DNA from: Candidatus Leptofilum proximum
GTDB lineage: Bacteria; Chloroflexota; Anaerolineae; Promineifilales; Promineifilaceae
Length of the DNA stretch: 64,000 nt
Reading direction: 5' to 3'
Assembly (NCBI GenBank): GCA_016710325.1
Contig: JADJXK010000002.1
Span: 620,001 to 684,000 of the forward strand
The notes beneath the pieces were generated by a model that was not told the origin of the DNA, did no database searches, and saw nothing but the letters and a program-made list of their open reading frames with translations. Shown in pieces: positions 44,307-53,700 of the stretch (within the stretch, counting starts at the first letter, position 1; each line of letters opens with the position of its first letter). The translations under genes were made by a program, and so were the position numbers.

Positions 44307-45383
44307 ATGTCAGGAATCAGCCATATTCCGGCCGGTGTTGTGACCGGTGATCAGGTTCAAGAGATTTTTGCCCATGCCAAGGCCAACCAGTATGCCTTGC
44401 CTGCTGCCAACGTGGTCGGTACCAACAGCGTCAATGCGGTGCTGGAGACCGCCCGCGACGTCAATTCCCCCGTCATTTTGCAGTTTTCCAACGGTGGCGC
44501 CGTCTTTTATGCCGGTAAGGGAATGAACAATGATGGGCAGAAAGCGGCCGTTGTCGGGGCCGTCTCTGGGGCGCATCACGTGCACCAGGTGGCCGCCCTG
44601 TACGGTACCCGCGTCATTTTGCATACCGACCATGCCGCCAAAAAGCTGCTGCCCTGGGTCGATGGCATGCTGGATGCTGGCGAAGCGTTCTACAAGGTGC
44701 ATGGCATCCCGCTCTACAGCTCCCACATGTTGGACCTATCCGAAGAGCCCATCAAGGAAAATATCGAGACCAGCAAGCGTTACCTGGAGCGCATGAGCAA
44801 AATGGGCATGACGCTGGAAATTGAGCTGGGCATCACCGGCGGTGAGGAAGACGGTGTGGATAACACCAGCGTCGACAGCTCGCGCCTCTACACCCAGCCG
44901 GAAGAAGTGGCCTATGCCTACGAAGAGCTGATGAAGGTCAGCGATCGATTCACCATCGCCGCGGCGTTTGGCAACGTGCACGGTGTGTACAAGCCGGGCA
45001 ACGTGCAGCTGCGCCCCGTCATTTTGCACAATTCACAGGTGTACGTGCAGGAGAAGTTTGGTACGGCCGAAAAACCGATCAACTTCGTCTTCCACGGCGG
45101 CTCCGGCTCCAGCCCTGAAGAAATCGCCGAAGCCCTCTCCTACGGCGCCGTCAAAATGAACATCGACACGGACCTGCAGTGGGCCTACTGGGACGGCGTG
45201 CGCCTGTATGACCAGAAGTACCACGGCTACCTCCAGGGCCAGATCGGCAATCCTGAAGGCGACGACCAGCCCAACAAGAAATATTATGATCCGCGCCGCT
45301 GGCTGCGCGCCGGGGAAGATGCCTTCCGTGCCCGCCTCAAGCAGGCATTTGAAGATTTGAACAACATCAACCGCCTGGCGTAA
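44307..45383 (+). CDS. fbaA: Fructose-bisphosphate aldolase, class II
   Basis: Zinc-dependent class IIA aldolase of 358 residues that splits or forms fructose 1,6-bisphosphate. Zinc ligands appear in LHTDHAAKKLLPW and in FGNVHGVYKPG and FHGGSGS; the C-terminal YYDPRRWLRAGE is typical of the IIA branch (E. coli FbaA). AAGGAG seven bases before the ATG supports the start. With pckA in the same window it serves gluconeogenesis as well as glycolysis. No ACGGCCGT lies in the gene, as in other strongly conserved sequences here. Confidence 0.95.
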   Translation: MSGISHIPAGVVTGDQVQEIFAHAKANQYALPAANVVGTNSVNAVLETARDVNSPVILQFSNGGAVFYAGKGMNNDGQKAAVVGAVSGAHHVHQVAALYGTRVILHTDHAAKKLLPWVDGMLDAGEAFYKVHGIPLYSSHMLDLSEEPIKENIETSKRYLERMSKMGMTLEIELGITGGEEDGVDNTSVDSSRLYTQPEEVAYAYEELMKVSDRFTIAAAFGNVHGVYKPGNVQLRPVILHNSQVYVQEKFGTAEKPINFVFHGGSGSSPEEIAEALSYGAVKMNIDTDLQWAYWDGVRLYDQKYHGYLQGQIGNPEGDDQPNKKYYDPRRWLRAGEDAFRARLKQAFEDLNNINRLA

Positions 45384-45418
45384 AAATTTACCGCAGCCGA
45401 GTATTTCTTGATGTACCA

Positions 45419-45488
45419 ATGGGACGCCGATAAAGGTGGAAAAACGCCGATTTTTTATCCGCGTTACCTGCGTAAATCTGCGTCCCAT
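45419..45488. repeat. Inverted repeat with GCGT words
   Basis: TGGGACGCCGAT on the left faces ATCTGCGTCCCA on the right; the right half is a run of ATCCGCGTT, ACCTGCGTA, AATCTGCGT words. It follows the aldolase gene and may end its transcript. Confidence 0.6.
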
Positions 45489-45505
45489 TTTTTAGCCAAT
45501 ATGCG

Positions 45506-45958
45506 ATGACCTTTGACGAACTGAAACGGCGCCTGCACGATGCCGGATGCAGTACAACCAACTACCACCTCGGGGAACCGCAGGGTGCCACTGATGTGAT
45601 TTGTTTGGCGGAGCGAAACGGCCGTTTCCACATCTTCTACACCGAGCGTGGCCAGGATCATCCGCCGGAAAAAACCTTCGATGACGAAGCAGCGGCGTGC
45701 CGCTACTTTCACGATTTCGTGATGAACATGCGTCACGATCACCTGGTGGGGTATTACCAATCGGCGGAAAGGTTGCAGCAGCACGCCAGCTTTTTAGAAA
45801 AGTGCGGCATCGTCTCCACCCACGACATAATTCCGTACCGCGGCTGGGCCGACCCACGCTACCGCCTTTTTGTCGAAGGCCCGGCCATTTTCACCGTGCG
45901 ACAGCTGCTGCCCAGCCTGCCGCTCGACGACCAGGCGGAGCTGCCCCATGCTGATTGA
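45506..45958 (+). CDS. Conserved-looking protein of unknown function
   Basis: A 150-residue soluble protein that I do not recognise. Visible traits are an N-terminal MTFDELKRRLHDAGC helix, a strand-rich middle (VICLAERNGRFHIFYTERG) and an aromatic C-terminal half without membrane segments. The general build recalls small immunity or SMI1-like proteins, but no motif proves it. It overlaps the TatD gene by 11 bases and is probably co-translated with it. Confidence 0.7.
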   Translation: MTFDELKRRLHDAGCSTTNYHLGEPQGATDVICLAERNGRFHIFYTERGQDHPPEKTFDDEAAACRYFHDFVMNMRHDHLVGYYQSAERLQQHASFLEKCGIVSTHDIIPYRGWADPRYRLFVEGPAIFTVRQLLPSLPLDDQAELPHAD

Positions 45959-46748
45959 CGCCCACAGCCACATCGACATGTTCGACAACGACGCACTGCC
46001 CGCCGCCCTGGCGGAAATCGAGCAGCACCAGATTTTCACGCTCTCCGTGTCCATCGATGTGGCCGCTTATGAACGCGCCAAGCAGATTGTCACCAGCAGC
46101 CCACTCATCGTGCCGCTGTTTGGCATCCATCCCTGGGAGGCCCACCGCTTCGCCGGCGACCTGGGGAGCCTGGCGCCGCTGCTGCCGGAATCCCCCATGC
46201 TGGGCGAAATTGGCCTCGACTTTTTGCTGGTGAAGGACAAAAGCCTCTACCCAAAACAATTTGAAGTGTTTGATTATTTTTTGGAAACGGCCGTTACCCA
46301 ACAAAAAATCGTCAATATTCATGGACTGGGGGCGGAAACGGCCGTGCTTGAACGACTGGAGCAGTTCCGACCACCCACTCCCATTGTGCACTGGTACTCC
46401 GGCCCGCTCAACCTCATGGACCGGTACCTGGGCGTCGGCACGTACTTCACCTTTGGCGTCGAGCTGCTCTACTCCGAAAAAATCGAGCAAATCCTGGCCG
46501 CCATTCCGCCAGACCGCTTGCTGACCGAAACCGACAACCCTGGCGCCAACAAACATTTTGCCCAGCAGCCCGGCACGCCCGCTCTCATCCAGCAGGTCAC
46601 CAACAAAATGGCCCGCTGCCGCCAGCTCAGCGCCGCCGAGCTAGACGCTCAGCTCAACCAAAACTTCACCCTGCTCGTCGCTTCCAGCCCGGCGCTCTCC
46701 CAAAAGTGGGCTGAAATACAAAGCAGAGAAAGTACGGAAAGTAAGTAA
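45948..46748 (+). CDS. TatD-family metal-dependent hydrolase
   Basis: A 266-residue TIM-barrel hydrolase of the TatD DNase family. Metal ligands are visible in DAHSHIDMF, GEIGLD, NIHG, VHWYSG and TETDNPG. It is somewhat divergent from housekeeping TatD, so nuclease activity is likely but not certain. The start at 45948 lies inside the preceding gene by 11 bases. The ATG was chosen because family similarity begins there. Confidence 0.88.
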   Translation: MLIDAHSHIDMFDNDALPAALAEIEQHQIFTLSVSIDVAAYERAKQIVTSSPLIVPLFGIHPWEAHRFAGDLGSLAPLLPESPMLGEIGLDFLLVKDKSLYPKQFEVFDYFLETAVTQQKIVNIHGLGAETAVLERLEQFRPPTPIVHWYSGPLNLMDRYLGVGTYFTFGVELLYSEKIEQILAAIPPDRLLTETDNPGANKHFAQQPGTPALIQQVTNKMARCRQLSAAELDAQLNQNFTLLVASSPALSQKWAEIQSRESTESK

Positions 46749-46925
46749 CATCCCAAAACTCGACCCCCTCCACAGTAAAAAATCGCAGCGAGCGAAGGAA
46801 GCAGCAGCAAACATTCGGAAGGCTCATGTGTTTGACAGAAAAAACGACAGCTTTACAAAAAAGAGGGTAAAATCGGCTCATTGTCACTAGCAACAAAGTA
46901 ACGAGCACACTCGAACAGGTCATGA

Positions 46926-47357
46926 ATGAAAAAAGCAAGACGCATTTTTCAGTTCGTAGCATTAGGTATCATCTTTTACCTCTCGCTGCAAACAGCTACA
47001 GTACAAACCGCCATTTTACTTGACAGCGTTCTCTCTATGCCTCAATCGGGAAAAGATGCAATCAGCTTATATGAAACCAGGTTTATGGAAGTCAGAACCA
47101 AACTACGTTCAGGACCAGAGGCAGTAGGGTATATAAGCTGTCCTGAACTTGATGCTGATCAGAATTCTTATCATTATTTCTTAACACAATATGTACTCAC
47201 GCCAACGATTATTAAAAACGACCTCGATCATGAACTCATTCTCGGCAATTTTCCCTCAGAGTTGTGCAACATTGGCGCCATGAATCTAGAACAAAACAAC
47301 CTGTCAGTGATTCAAGAATTTGATGATGGAATAGTCTTGCTAAAACGAAGCCAGTAA
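46926..47357 (+). CDS. Small membrane-anchored protein of unknown function
   Basis: A 143-residue protein with one N-terminal membrane helix (FVALGIIFYLSLQTATV) and an extracytoplasmic domain with two cysteines (SCPELD and SELCNIG) that may pair. I recognise no family. It ends in TAATG shared with the next gene, indicating a tightly coupled pair. The gene is markedly AT-rich and lacks the ACGGCCGT palindrome. Confidence 0.75.
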   Translation: MKKARRIFQFVALGIIFYLSLQTATVQTAILLDSVLSMPQSGKDAISLYETRFMEVRTKLRSGPEAVGYISCPELDADQNSYHYFLTQYVLTPTIIKNDLDHELILGNFPSELCNIGAMNLEQNNLSVIQEFDDGIVLLKRSQ

Positions 47358-48748
47358 TGCTGATTACCTTTACCCTTGCCATTTTAATCGCTTTACTGTT
47401 TGGCCATTACTTTTTTCATGCAGTAGGGCTTCGAGTGGAGTCGCTGTTGCTGCATATTTGCCTGAGCATGGGGGTTGGCTTAGGGATTGTCGCGATTCTA
47501 CATTTTGTCATCACGTTCTTCACAACCAGCCAGCTTTCAGTCATTCTCACAGAAGGAATCTGCTGCTTGCTGCTGATTGGCTTTGGTCAGTTTGGGGGCA
47601 ATCATCCTTCTGGCGTAAGCATAAAGTCACTGCGCTTTTCTATCTCCGGGCGTGGGATACGCTGGACAAACGTCCTCACGTTTGTTCTTGCACTCATCTC
47701 GTTGCTAATCTTGGGCACCTTTGTCATTGTTTCGTTACAAAATCCACATGGTGGGTGGGATGCCTGGTCCATTTGGAATCAGCGGGCGCGTTTTTTATAT
47801 AGAAGCGGCTTAGGCTGGCAATTAAGCTATGCTGCCCAAAACAGCTGGTCACATCCTGACTACCCGTTTTTCTTGCCGATCACCATTGTAAGAATATGGC
47901 GATTTATGGGCGCAGAAACGACCTTGGTGCCAGTTTTTTTAAGCCTGTTGTTTTTCTTTTTAACAACGATAACTATCCATACCAGCCTCACTCTTTTTAG
48001 GGGAAAATTTTGGGGAGTGGTGGGTACGCTTTTGTTAATAGGGTCTCCAGGTTTTATCTTACAAGGAACGTCCCAATATGCAGACATCCCATTAAGTTTT
48101 TATTTTTTGCTAACCTGGTTTTTTCTAGCGCTTTGCACGCAGCGGGAAACGGCCGTTCCCTGGGCACTGGTCGGTATTTCTACTGGCTTGTCTACACTGG
48201 TTAAAAACGAGGGACTCTTATTTGCCCCGCTCTTTTTTGCAGCATTTTTTACCTTCATCTGGCTAAAACGATCGTATACACCAAGAAATATGGTGATTGC
48301 TTTGCTCGTTGGTTTTATGGCTATTTTTGCCTTTGTAATTTATTTTAAGCTCTCCCTTGCCCCTCAAAATGATCTAATCGCTGAGAACAATACAACCAGC
48401 ATTTTACAAAGCTTAGGAAATCCCTCTAGATATGCCCTCGTCGGCAGATCCTTTCTTGAATCTGCCACAAATCTTTTTAATGTTCCACTCTTTGTCTTCC
48501 CTTTACTCTGGTTCTTATTTGGCATCGATACACAACGCTTTAAACAGCCAGTAATTGGCATTGCTTTACTCACTCTGGTATTTATGATCATTGGGTATTT
48601 CTTTGTGTATATAACAACACCTTATGATCTGGAATGGCATCTAAAAACATCACTTTCAAGGCTGTTCATTCAACTATGGCCAAGCCTTGTTTTTATTTCA
48701 ATCATGATGGTTCCAGAAATGAAATGGGACGATACCAGTTCCAGTTAA
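47357..48748 (+). CDS. Polytopic GT-C type membrane glycosyltransferase-like protein
   Basis: A 463-residue membrane protein with about eleven hydrophobic helices. The first large loop has NPHGGWDAWSIWNQRARF, a typical position for the catalytic aspartate of GT-C enzymes of the ArnT/PMT type, which use lipid-linked sugars on the outer face of the membrane. NSWSHPDYPFFLP follows. Substrate unknown. It is coupled to the small anchored protein upstream by a one-base overlap (TAATG). Both are AT-rich; a single ACGGCCGT occurs at about 48149. Confidence 0.8.
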   Translation: MLITFTLAILIALLFGHYFFHAVGLRVESLLLHICLSMGVGLGIVAILHFVITFFTTSQLSVILTEGICCLLLIGFGQFGGNHPSGVSIKSLRFSISGRGIRWTNVLTFVLALISLLILGTFVIVSLQNPHGGWDAWSIWNQRARFLYRSGLGWQLSYAAQNSWSHPDYPFFLPITIVRIWRFMGAETTLVPVFLSLLFFFLTTITIHTSLTLFRGKFWGVVGTLLLIGSPGFILQGTSQYADIPLSFYFLLTWFFLALCTQRETAVPWALVGISTGLSTLVKNEGLLFAPLFFAAFFTFIWLKRSYTPRNMVIALLVGFMAIFAFVIYFKLSLAPQNDLIAENNTTSILQSLGNPSRYALVGRSFLESATNLFNVPLFVFPLLWFLFGIDTQRFKQPVIGIALLTLVFMIIGYFFVYITTPYDLEWHLKTSLSRLFIQLWPSLVFISIMMVPEMKWDDTSSS

Positions 48749-48809
48749 GAAAAATCGACAAATAGTTTGATTCAAGACCTTTTCAGGTGAAATAAGGGAA
48801 TGGAAAAAT

Positions 48810-49784
48810 ATGAAAACTTACCGGCTCCACAACACTGATCTTGACGTTTCGCGCCTTGCTTTTGGTACCTGGCACCTGGGTGGCAGCTGGGACAAAACCC
48901 CGACGGATGAGAGCATTAAAAAGCGGGCGGTGGAATTGATTGAAACGGCCGTCTCCCACCACATCAATCTCATCGACCTGGCCGACATCTACACCTGGGG
49001 CAAATCTGAAGAAATGGTGGGCCACGCCCTGCGCCAAAACCCCGGCCTGCGCGACCAGCTCGTGCTGCAAGCCAAATGTGGCATCATCATGGGTAATGAC
49101 CCCAACCCCGGCGATCCCGGCCGCTATGACTTCAGCTACGACCACATCGTCAGCGCCGTGGAGGGTACGCTGCGCCGCCTGGGCACCGACCGCGTGGAGA
49201 TTTTGCTGCTGCACCGCCCCGATCCGCTCATGAAGCCAGAAGAAGTGTCCCGCGCCTTTGACCATTTGCAGCAAAGCGGCAAGGTGCGGCACTTTGGCGT
49301 CAGCAACTTCAACGCCGGGCAAATGGCCCTGCTGCAAAACACTCTCGACCAGCCGCTGCTCATCAACCAGGTGGAGCTGAACCTGCTGCACCACTACCTC
49401 ATCAGCGACGGCATTGTGGTCAACATGACCCAGCCCACCTATCCCGGCATCAGCGGCACGCTGGATTACTGCCGCCTGCACCACATCCTTATCCAGGCGT
49501 GGTCGCCCGTGGCGGGGGGACAGCTCTTTGTGCCCCGCGACAATGACCCGGCGCACGTCCACGCCACCGCCGCCGAGATTGCCCGCCTCGCCGCCGCGCA
49601 CAACACCAGCAAAGAGGCCATCGCCCTGGCCTGGCTTCTGCGGCATCCCGCACCCATCCAGCCCATCCTGGGCACGCTCAAACCGGAGCGCATCGCCCCC
49701 AGCGTTTTAGCCGATGAGGTTGAGTTGAGCCGCATCGAGTGGTACCAGCTGCTGGCGGCGGCTCGGGGAGCTGGCGTGCCGTAA
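48810..49784 (+). CDS. Aldo/keto reductase
   Basis: A 324-residue NADPH-dependent oxidoreductase with a TIM barrel. The catalytic tetrad can be placed: Asp and Tyr in LIDLADIYTWG, Lys in LQAKCGI and His in ILLLHRPDPL; the cofactor end has GTLKPERI. The branch resembles E. coli YdhF. Substrate is unknown. It stands alone. Confidence 0.92.
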   Translation: MKTYRLHNTDLDVSRLAFGTWHLGGSWDKTPTDESIKKRAVELIETAVSHHINLIDLADIYTWGKSEEMVGHALRQNPGLRDQLVLQAKCGIIMGNDPNPGDPGRYDFSYDHIVSAVEGTLRRLGTDRVEILLLHRPDPLMKPEEVSRAFDHLQQSGKVRHFGVSNFNAGQMALLQNTLDQPLLINQVELNLLHHYLISDGIVVNMTQPTYPGISGTLDYCRLHHILIQAWSPVAGGQLFVPRDNDPAHVHATAAEIARLAAAHNTSKEAIALAWLLRHPAPIQPILGTLKPERIAPSVLADEVELSRIEWYQLLAAARGAGVP

Positions 49785-49833
49785 CGCGCAGGACAGCCAC
49801 TCCTAACGACGCAGACAACGGCACGCAGCGGAT

Positions 49834-50625
49834 TTACGAAAAGCCGAGATAGTGAATTTGCAGTGCGCGGTAAATCTTAGAAGGATGTGTCCAGGATGTG
49901 AGCGTTAACGGATCAATCCAGCCACCCTTAATATCGAGCGATTTCCAGGTAAGTGGTTTTTTGCTGCCCAAAATGGCCCTTTGTTCGTAAAAACCCTCAA
50001 AAATAGGGGCCTCGCCAAGCTGTTTAATGGCATCCTCTAGATTTTTAATGTTTTCTTCAGCAACGTGTTTAAGCTCTTCGGGATGAAGCCACCGGTATTG
50101 ATGCCATTCTTTTTTCAAGTTTTCCTCCGGCCGAAAAAGGGGGACCAGGTTCGTCTCGGCCAGCTCTTCTACCGGCCAGATTTTGCCATTCTCAAGGGAC
50201 AGGTCAAACCACTTACGCCATTGGGCCAGGCTCAGGTTCCTAATCCTCTCCCATTCTTCCGGATCGAGCTTTAGGGGTTTAGGCGGCTTTACTTTTTCAA
50301 TTTTTAACGCCTCCATCGGATTCCACCGCGACTTAATTTCTCCGCTTAGCGCCCTGAGGCATCGCCGCGTGAATTCATCACCAAGCGCCGGGCTGTGGTA
50401 GTAATGCCCTCTTATGCCGTGGGGCGTGTTGAAAAATTCGTTGACAAGGTCTGCGCCCACTTCAAACGCCAGCTGAATCCGATAAACGCCTTGTTTGCCT
50501 GCTGGATCGTTCAACCGTTGAATGTTAACAGACGAATCTTTAGCTCTCTTTTTATAAGCGGCAACCACCTTATCGATAACTTTCTGACCGTCATCGTCAC
50601 TTATTTCTTCGCCCCAATCGCTCAC
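49834..50625 (-). CDS. Protein of unknown function
   Basis: A soluble, charged protein of about 263 residues that I do not recognise. Blocks rich in tryptophan and lysine (WRKWFDLSLENGKIW, KKEWHQYRWLHPEELKH) are the only conspicuous features; no membrane segment or signal peptide is present. I start it at a GTG at 50625 because GAGG lies a few bases upstream and because a perfect TATAAT sits at 50674-50679, which would otherwise be inside the gene; the longest frame opens with TTG at 50688. It faces the aldo/keto reductase end. Confidence 0.65.
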   Translation of the reverse strand: MSDWGEEISDDDGQKVIDKVVAAYKKRAKDSSVNIQRLNDPAGKQGVYRIQLAFEVGADLVNEFFNTPHGIRGHYYHSPALGDEFTRRCLRALSGEIKSRWNPMEALKIEKVKPPKPLKLDPEEWERIRNLSLAQWRKWFDLSLENGKIWPVEELAETNLVPLFRPEENLKKEWHQYRWLHPEELKHVAEENIKNLEDAIKQLGEAPIFEGFYEQRAILGSKKPLTWKSLDIKGGWIDPLTLTSWTHPSKIYRALQIHYLGFS

Positions 50626-50673
50626 ATCGGTCCTCAGATTTTGTTTGCTAACTGTAAATTTATGTTCCGTTCT

Positions 50674-50679
50674 ATTATA
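50674..50679 (-). promoter_or_regulatory. -10 box upstream of the unknown gene
   Basis: TATAAT on the minus strand, about 50 bases before the GTG start. No clear -35 is present at the standard distance. Confidence 0.4.
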
Positions 50680-50686
50680 CGCCAAC

Positions 50687-50722
50687 AAAAACGGCCGTTC
50701 CCTTGCGAGAACGGCCGTTTTT
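50687..50722. terminator. Terminator made of two ACGGCCGT palindromes
   Basis: AAAAACGGCCGTTC (50687-50700) and GAACGGCCGTTTTT (50709-50722) form a perfect 14-base-pair stem with loop CCTTGCGA and T runs on both strands. Each arm holds one copy of the iterated palindrome. It lies just past the 3' end of the large amylase gene on the minus strand. Confidence 0.8.
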
Positions 50723-50748
50723 CATCTTATCTCAAACCTGCCGAACTG

Positions 50749-53700
50749 TTACTGCAGCATGTGGGCAATCAGCCAGGTAGACAGATTGATCACCTCAGCC
50801 GCATCCGCTGGCGTGAGGAAGCCCGTCAGCTCCATCACCCGCGTCGTGGTGATAATAAACGTCAGGTTCAAAATAGCAGGCCCTTCGAGCCCGTATTGAT
50901 AGTACAGGTAGGCCCGTTCGGCCCGCTTCACCAGCACCTTGCCAACATTGCCGGGGAACTCACCCGCATCCGTCAGCATTTGCAGTTTGTCGATCAACGC
51001 CTCAAACTGCTCATCTGCTGTGGGCGGTGGCGGCGCAGCTGTGGTGAAGCTGGACTGCGCGGGAACCTGCTGCACATTGCCGTTGCTCACCTGCCCCGTG
51101 GCCAGCACGGTGTAGGTTGTGCCCTGTGCCAGCGGTGCATCCGGCGTGAAGGTGATGACCTGGTTGGTGCCGTCAGCGCTAAACGTGCCGCTGACCACAC
51201 CTGACGGGCCAGACACCTCGAAGCTGGTGCCCGCATCCATCGGCAGGCTCCAGGTGAGCGCAACGGCCGTATTCACCGCCACATCCACTGCCCCATCCGC
51301 CGGGGAAACGGCCGTCACGATGGGATCGCGCCACAGCTGCACCGCCTTGGTGTCATCCGGACCATTGCCCCAGTCGGTGGCCGTCAGGTCCACCAGCTGC
51401 GTGCCGTCAGTGCCGTACTCCACCGTCATGGCCCGATTGGTCAGCCCCGTGATCTCACCCCACGCCTCGACGGTTTCCCAATTGCCGCGGGTGAACTTGT
51501 ACTGAACGGCCGTCCCGTCGGCAATGTCCAGCGTGTAGGTCCAGGTCGTCGCGTCCACCTGGGTCATCGGCACCAGGCCAGGATTCCACGGCCCAAACTC
51601 CGCCAGATCTCCCACGATGTACACCGTGCCCGGCGTGTAGGCGGGCACGCCCACCGTAAAGGTCACGCTCACCAGCCGCGCTTCGGCCGTGGCTTCTACC
51701 GCGTTGGAATCTGCCGAACGGTTAAAGCTCGTGTCGAAGGCCACCAGGGTGTAACTGTAGGTGGCGCCGGTGGTAACGGCCGTATCCGTATAACTCGTCG
51801 CCGCCGGATTGGCAATCGTGGCAATACGCGTGCCATCGCGGTACAGCTCAAAGCCGTGCAGGTCGCCATCCGTGTTGGGATGGGCATCCCAGACCAGCGA
51901 GATGCTGCCCGTGGTGGTTCCGGCAACAGCTAGATTGGTCGGCGCGGCCGGAGCGGTTGTGTCCGCGCTGGCCACCACCGTCAACACGCCAAACGGTCCG
52001 GGACAGGTGGCATTGCCTTCGTCCGGCCCGTTGGCGGCGTAGAACCAGCTGTTACCGCCGTCGCCGCTGTAGCGCGTGGTGTAGCAGAAGGTGCCGAGCG
52101 CATCGGGCAGCATACTGCCCGCGTACTCGTCGTTGTTCCCTTCATCTTTGTTAAAGCTCATACTGGCCCAGGTCCAGCTGTCATCCGGCGTGGAGCCGAC
52201 GGAGCCAAAACCCACCTCGGCCAGCAGGCCAGGTGTAGCTCCCGGCTGGCCGGTCACGCCATCGATCCAGATCTGGCCGAAGACGTTTTCCGTCCGATTG
52301 ACGGCGCTAATCGTGTGATTCAGCGTCGGCGGCCACTGCAAGTTGGCCCAGCCGATGGTGTACGCCGTCGTAGCCGCGGCCTCGTTGGAAAGCGCTGCTT
52401 CCAGCCCGGTGGCGTCGTCACGTCCCACGACCACGTAGTGGTAGCCGGTGGCTACGGTCAGCCCGGTGTCGCTGAAACTGGTGCTGGCCGTGTTGCCAAT
52501 GAGGGCATAGCCACCACCGCTTAACAGGCTGCGGTAGACGTCATAGCTGGTGGCTCCGGTGGCGCTGCTCCAGCTCAGATCGATGCTGCTGCTGGAAACG
52601 GCCGTCACCGACAAATCACTCACCGCTACCGGGGGCGCACTCAGCGTGCTGTCGGCCACCAAAACCGCCCCACTCATACCCGGCACGCTGCCCAGCACGA
52701 GGTTGCCGGAAGCATCCACCGTGTAGCTGCCGCCGTTGAGCGCATCGGTAAAGGTTGCGCCGATGGGCAGGTAGCCGCTTACGTTGATGGTCACAGCCTG
52801 GGTTGCGGTGGCACGATTGACCACCACAACGGCCGCATCGGAGTAGTTGGGGAGGAGACGGCCGTAGGCGTACACATTCGCCCCGTCATCCACCAACAAG
52901 GTATCAAAGCTGCCTACACGAAGCGCTTCAGAATCGTTGCGCGCCGTTGTCAGCGTCTGGTAATAGGTAAACAGCGCATCCTGGCTGCTTTGCGATTGCA
53001 GATGGCTGTAGAACGGCGTACCCGTCTCGTCCAGCCACGGGTACGGCAGACGGTTGTACGGGTCATCCTGCCAGGTCGAACCATCCCAGGTGACCGGGCC
53101 AACCAGACCAACCTCATCGCCGTAGTAGATGGTCGGCGAACCAGGCAGGGTCATTTGCAGCAGCACCACGCCCTTCAGGCGAGTCATGGCGTCGCTCCAG
53201 TCGTAGCTGGGATTGTCGTACAGGGTGTCGTCCAACAGGCCGGTGTTTTCATCCAGCATAAACAGGGCACGATTGGTGTCGTGGCTGCCCAGCAGGTTCA
53301 TCATCGCCTGGAACGCTTCTGGCGGATACCGCTCTTCCAGGTTGTGCAGCCGCGCATCCAGCTCCGACGGCGCCAGCGGCGTCAGGATGCCCGCCGAGCT
53401 GCCAGAATTGTGGTCATTGTCCACAAAGTCGCTGTCACGCCAGAAGCTCATGATGGCCGAACCGAACTGATAATTCATCGTGGCGTCCCACTCCTGGCCC
53501 AATGTCCAGGCGGTGGCCACGTTCCACTCTTCACCAACGATGTAGGCATCAGAGTTAGTGCTGTGCACCGCATCGCGGAAACCTTCCCAGTAGTCGTTAT
53601 TCGGGTCGTTGGTCAGGCCGGGGTCCACATCGCCACCGACGTCCAGACGCCAGCCATCGGCCCACTGCATCCAGTAGCGGCCAATCGCATCTTCGCCACC

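Noticed and set aside
45948..46748. TatD protein as QatD of a Qat defence system
   Set aside because: No QatA ATPase, QatB or QueC-like partner lies nearby; a housekeeping-type TatD is more likely.
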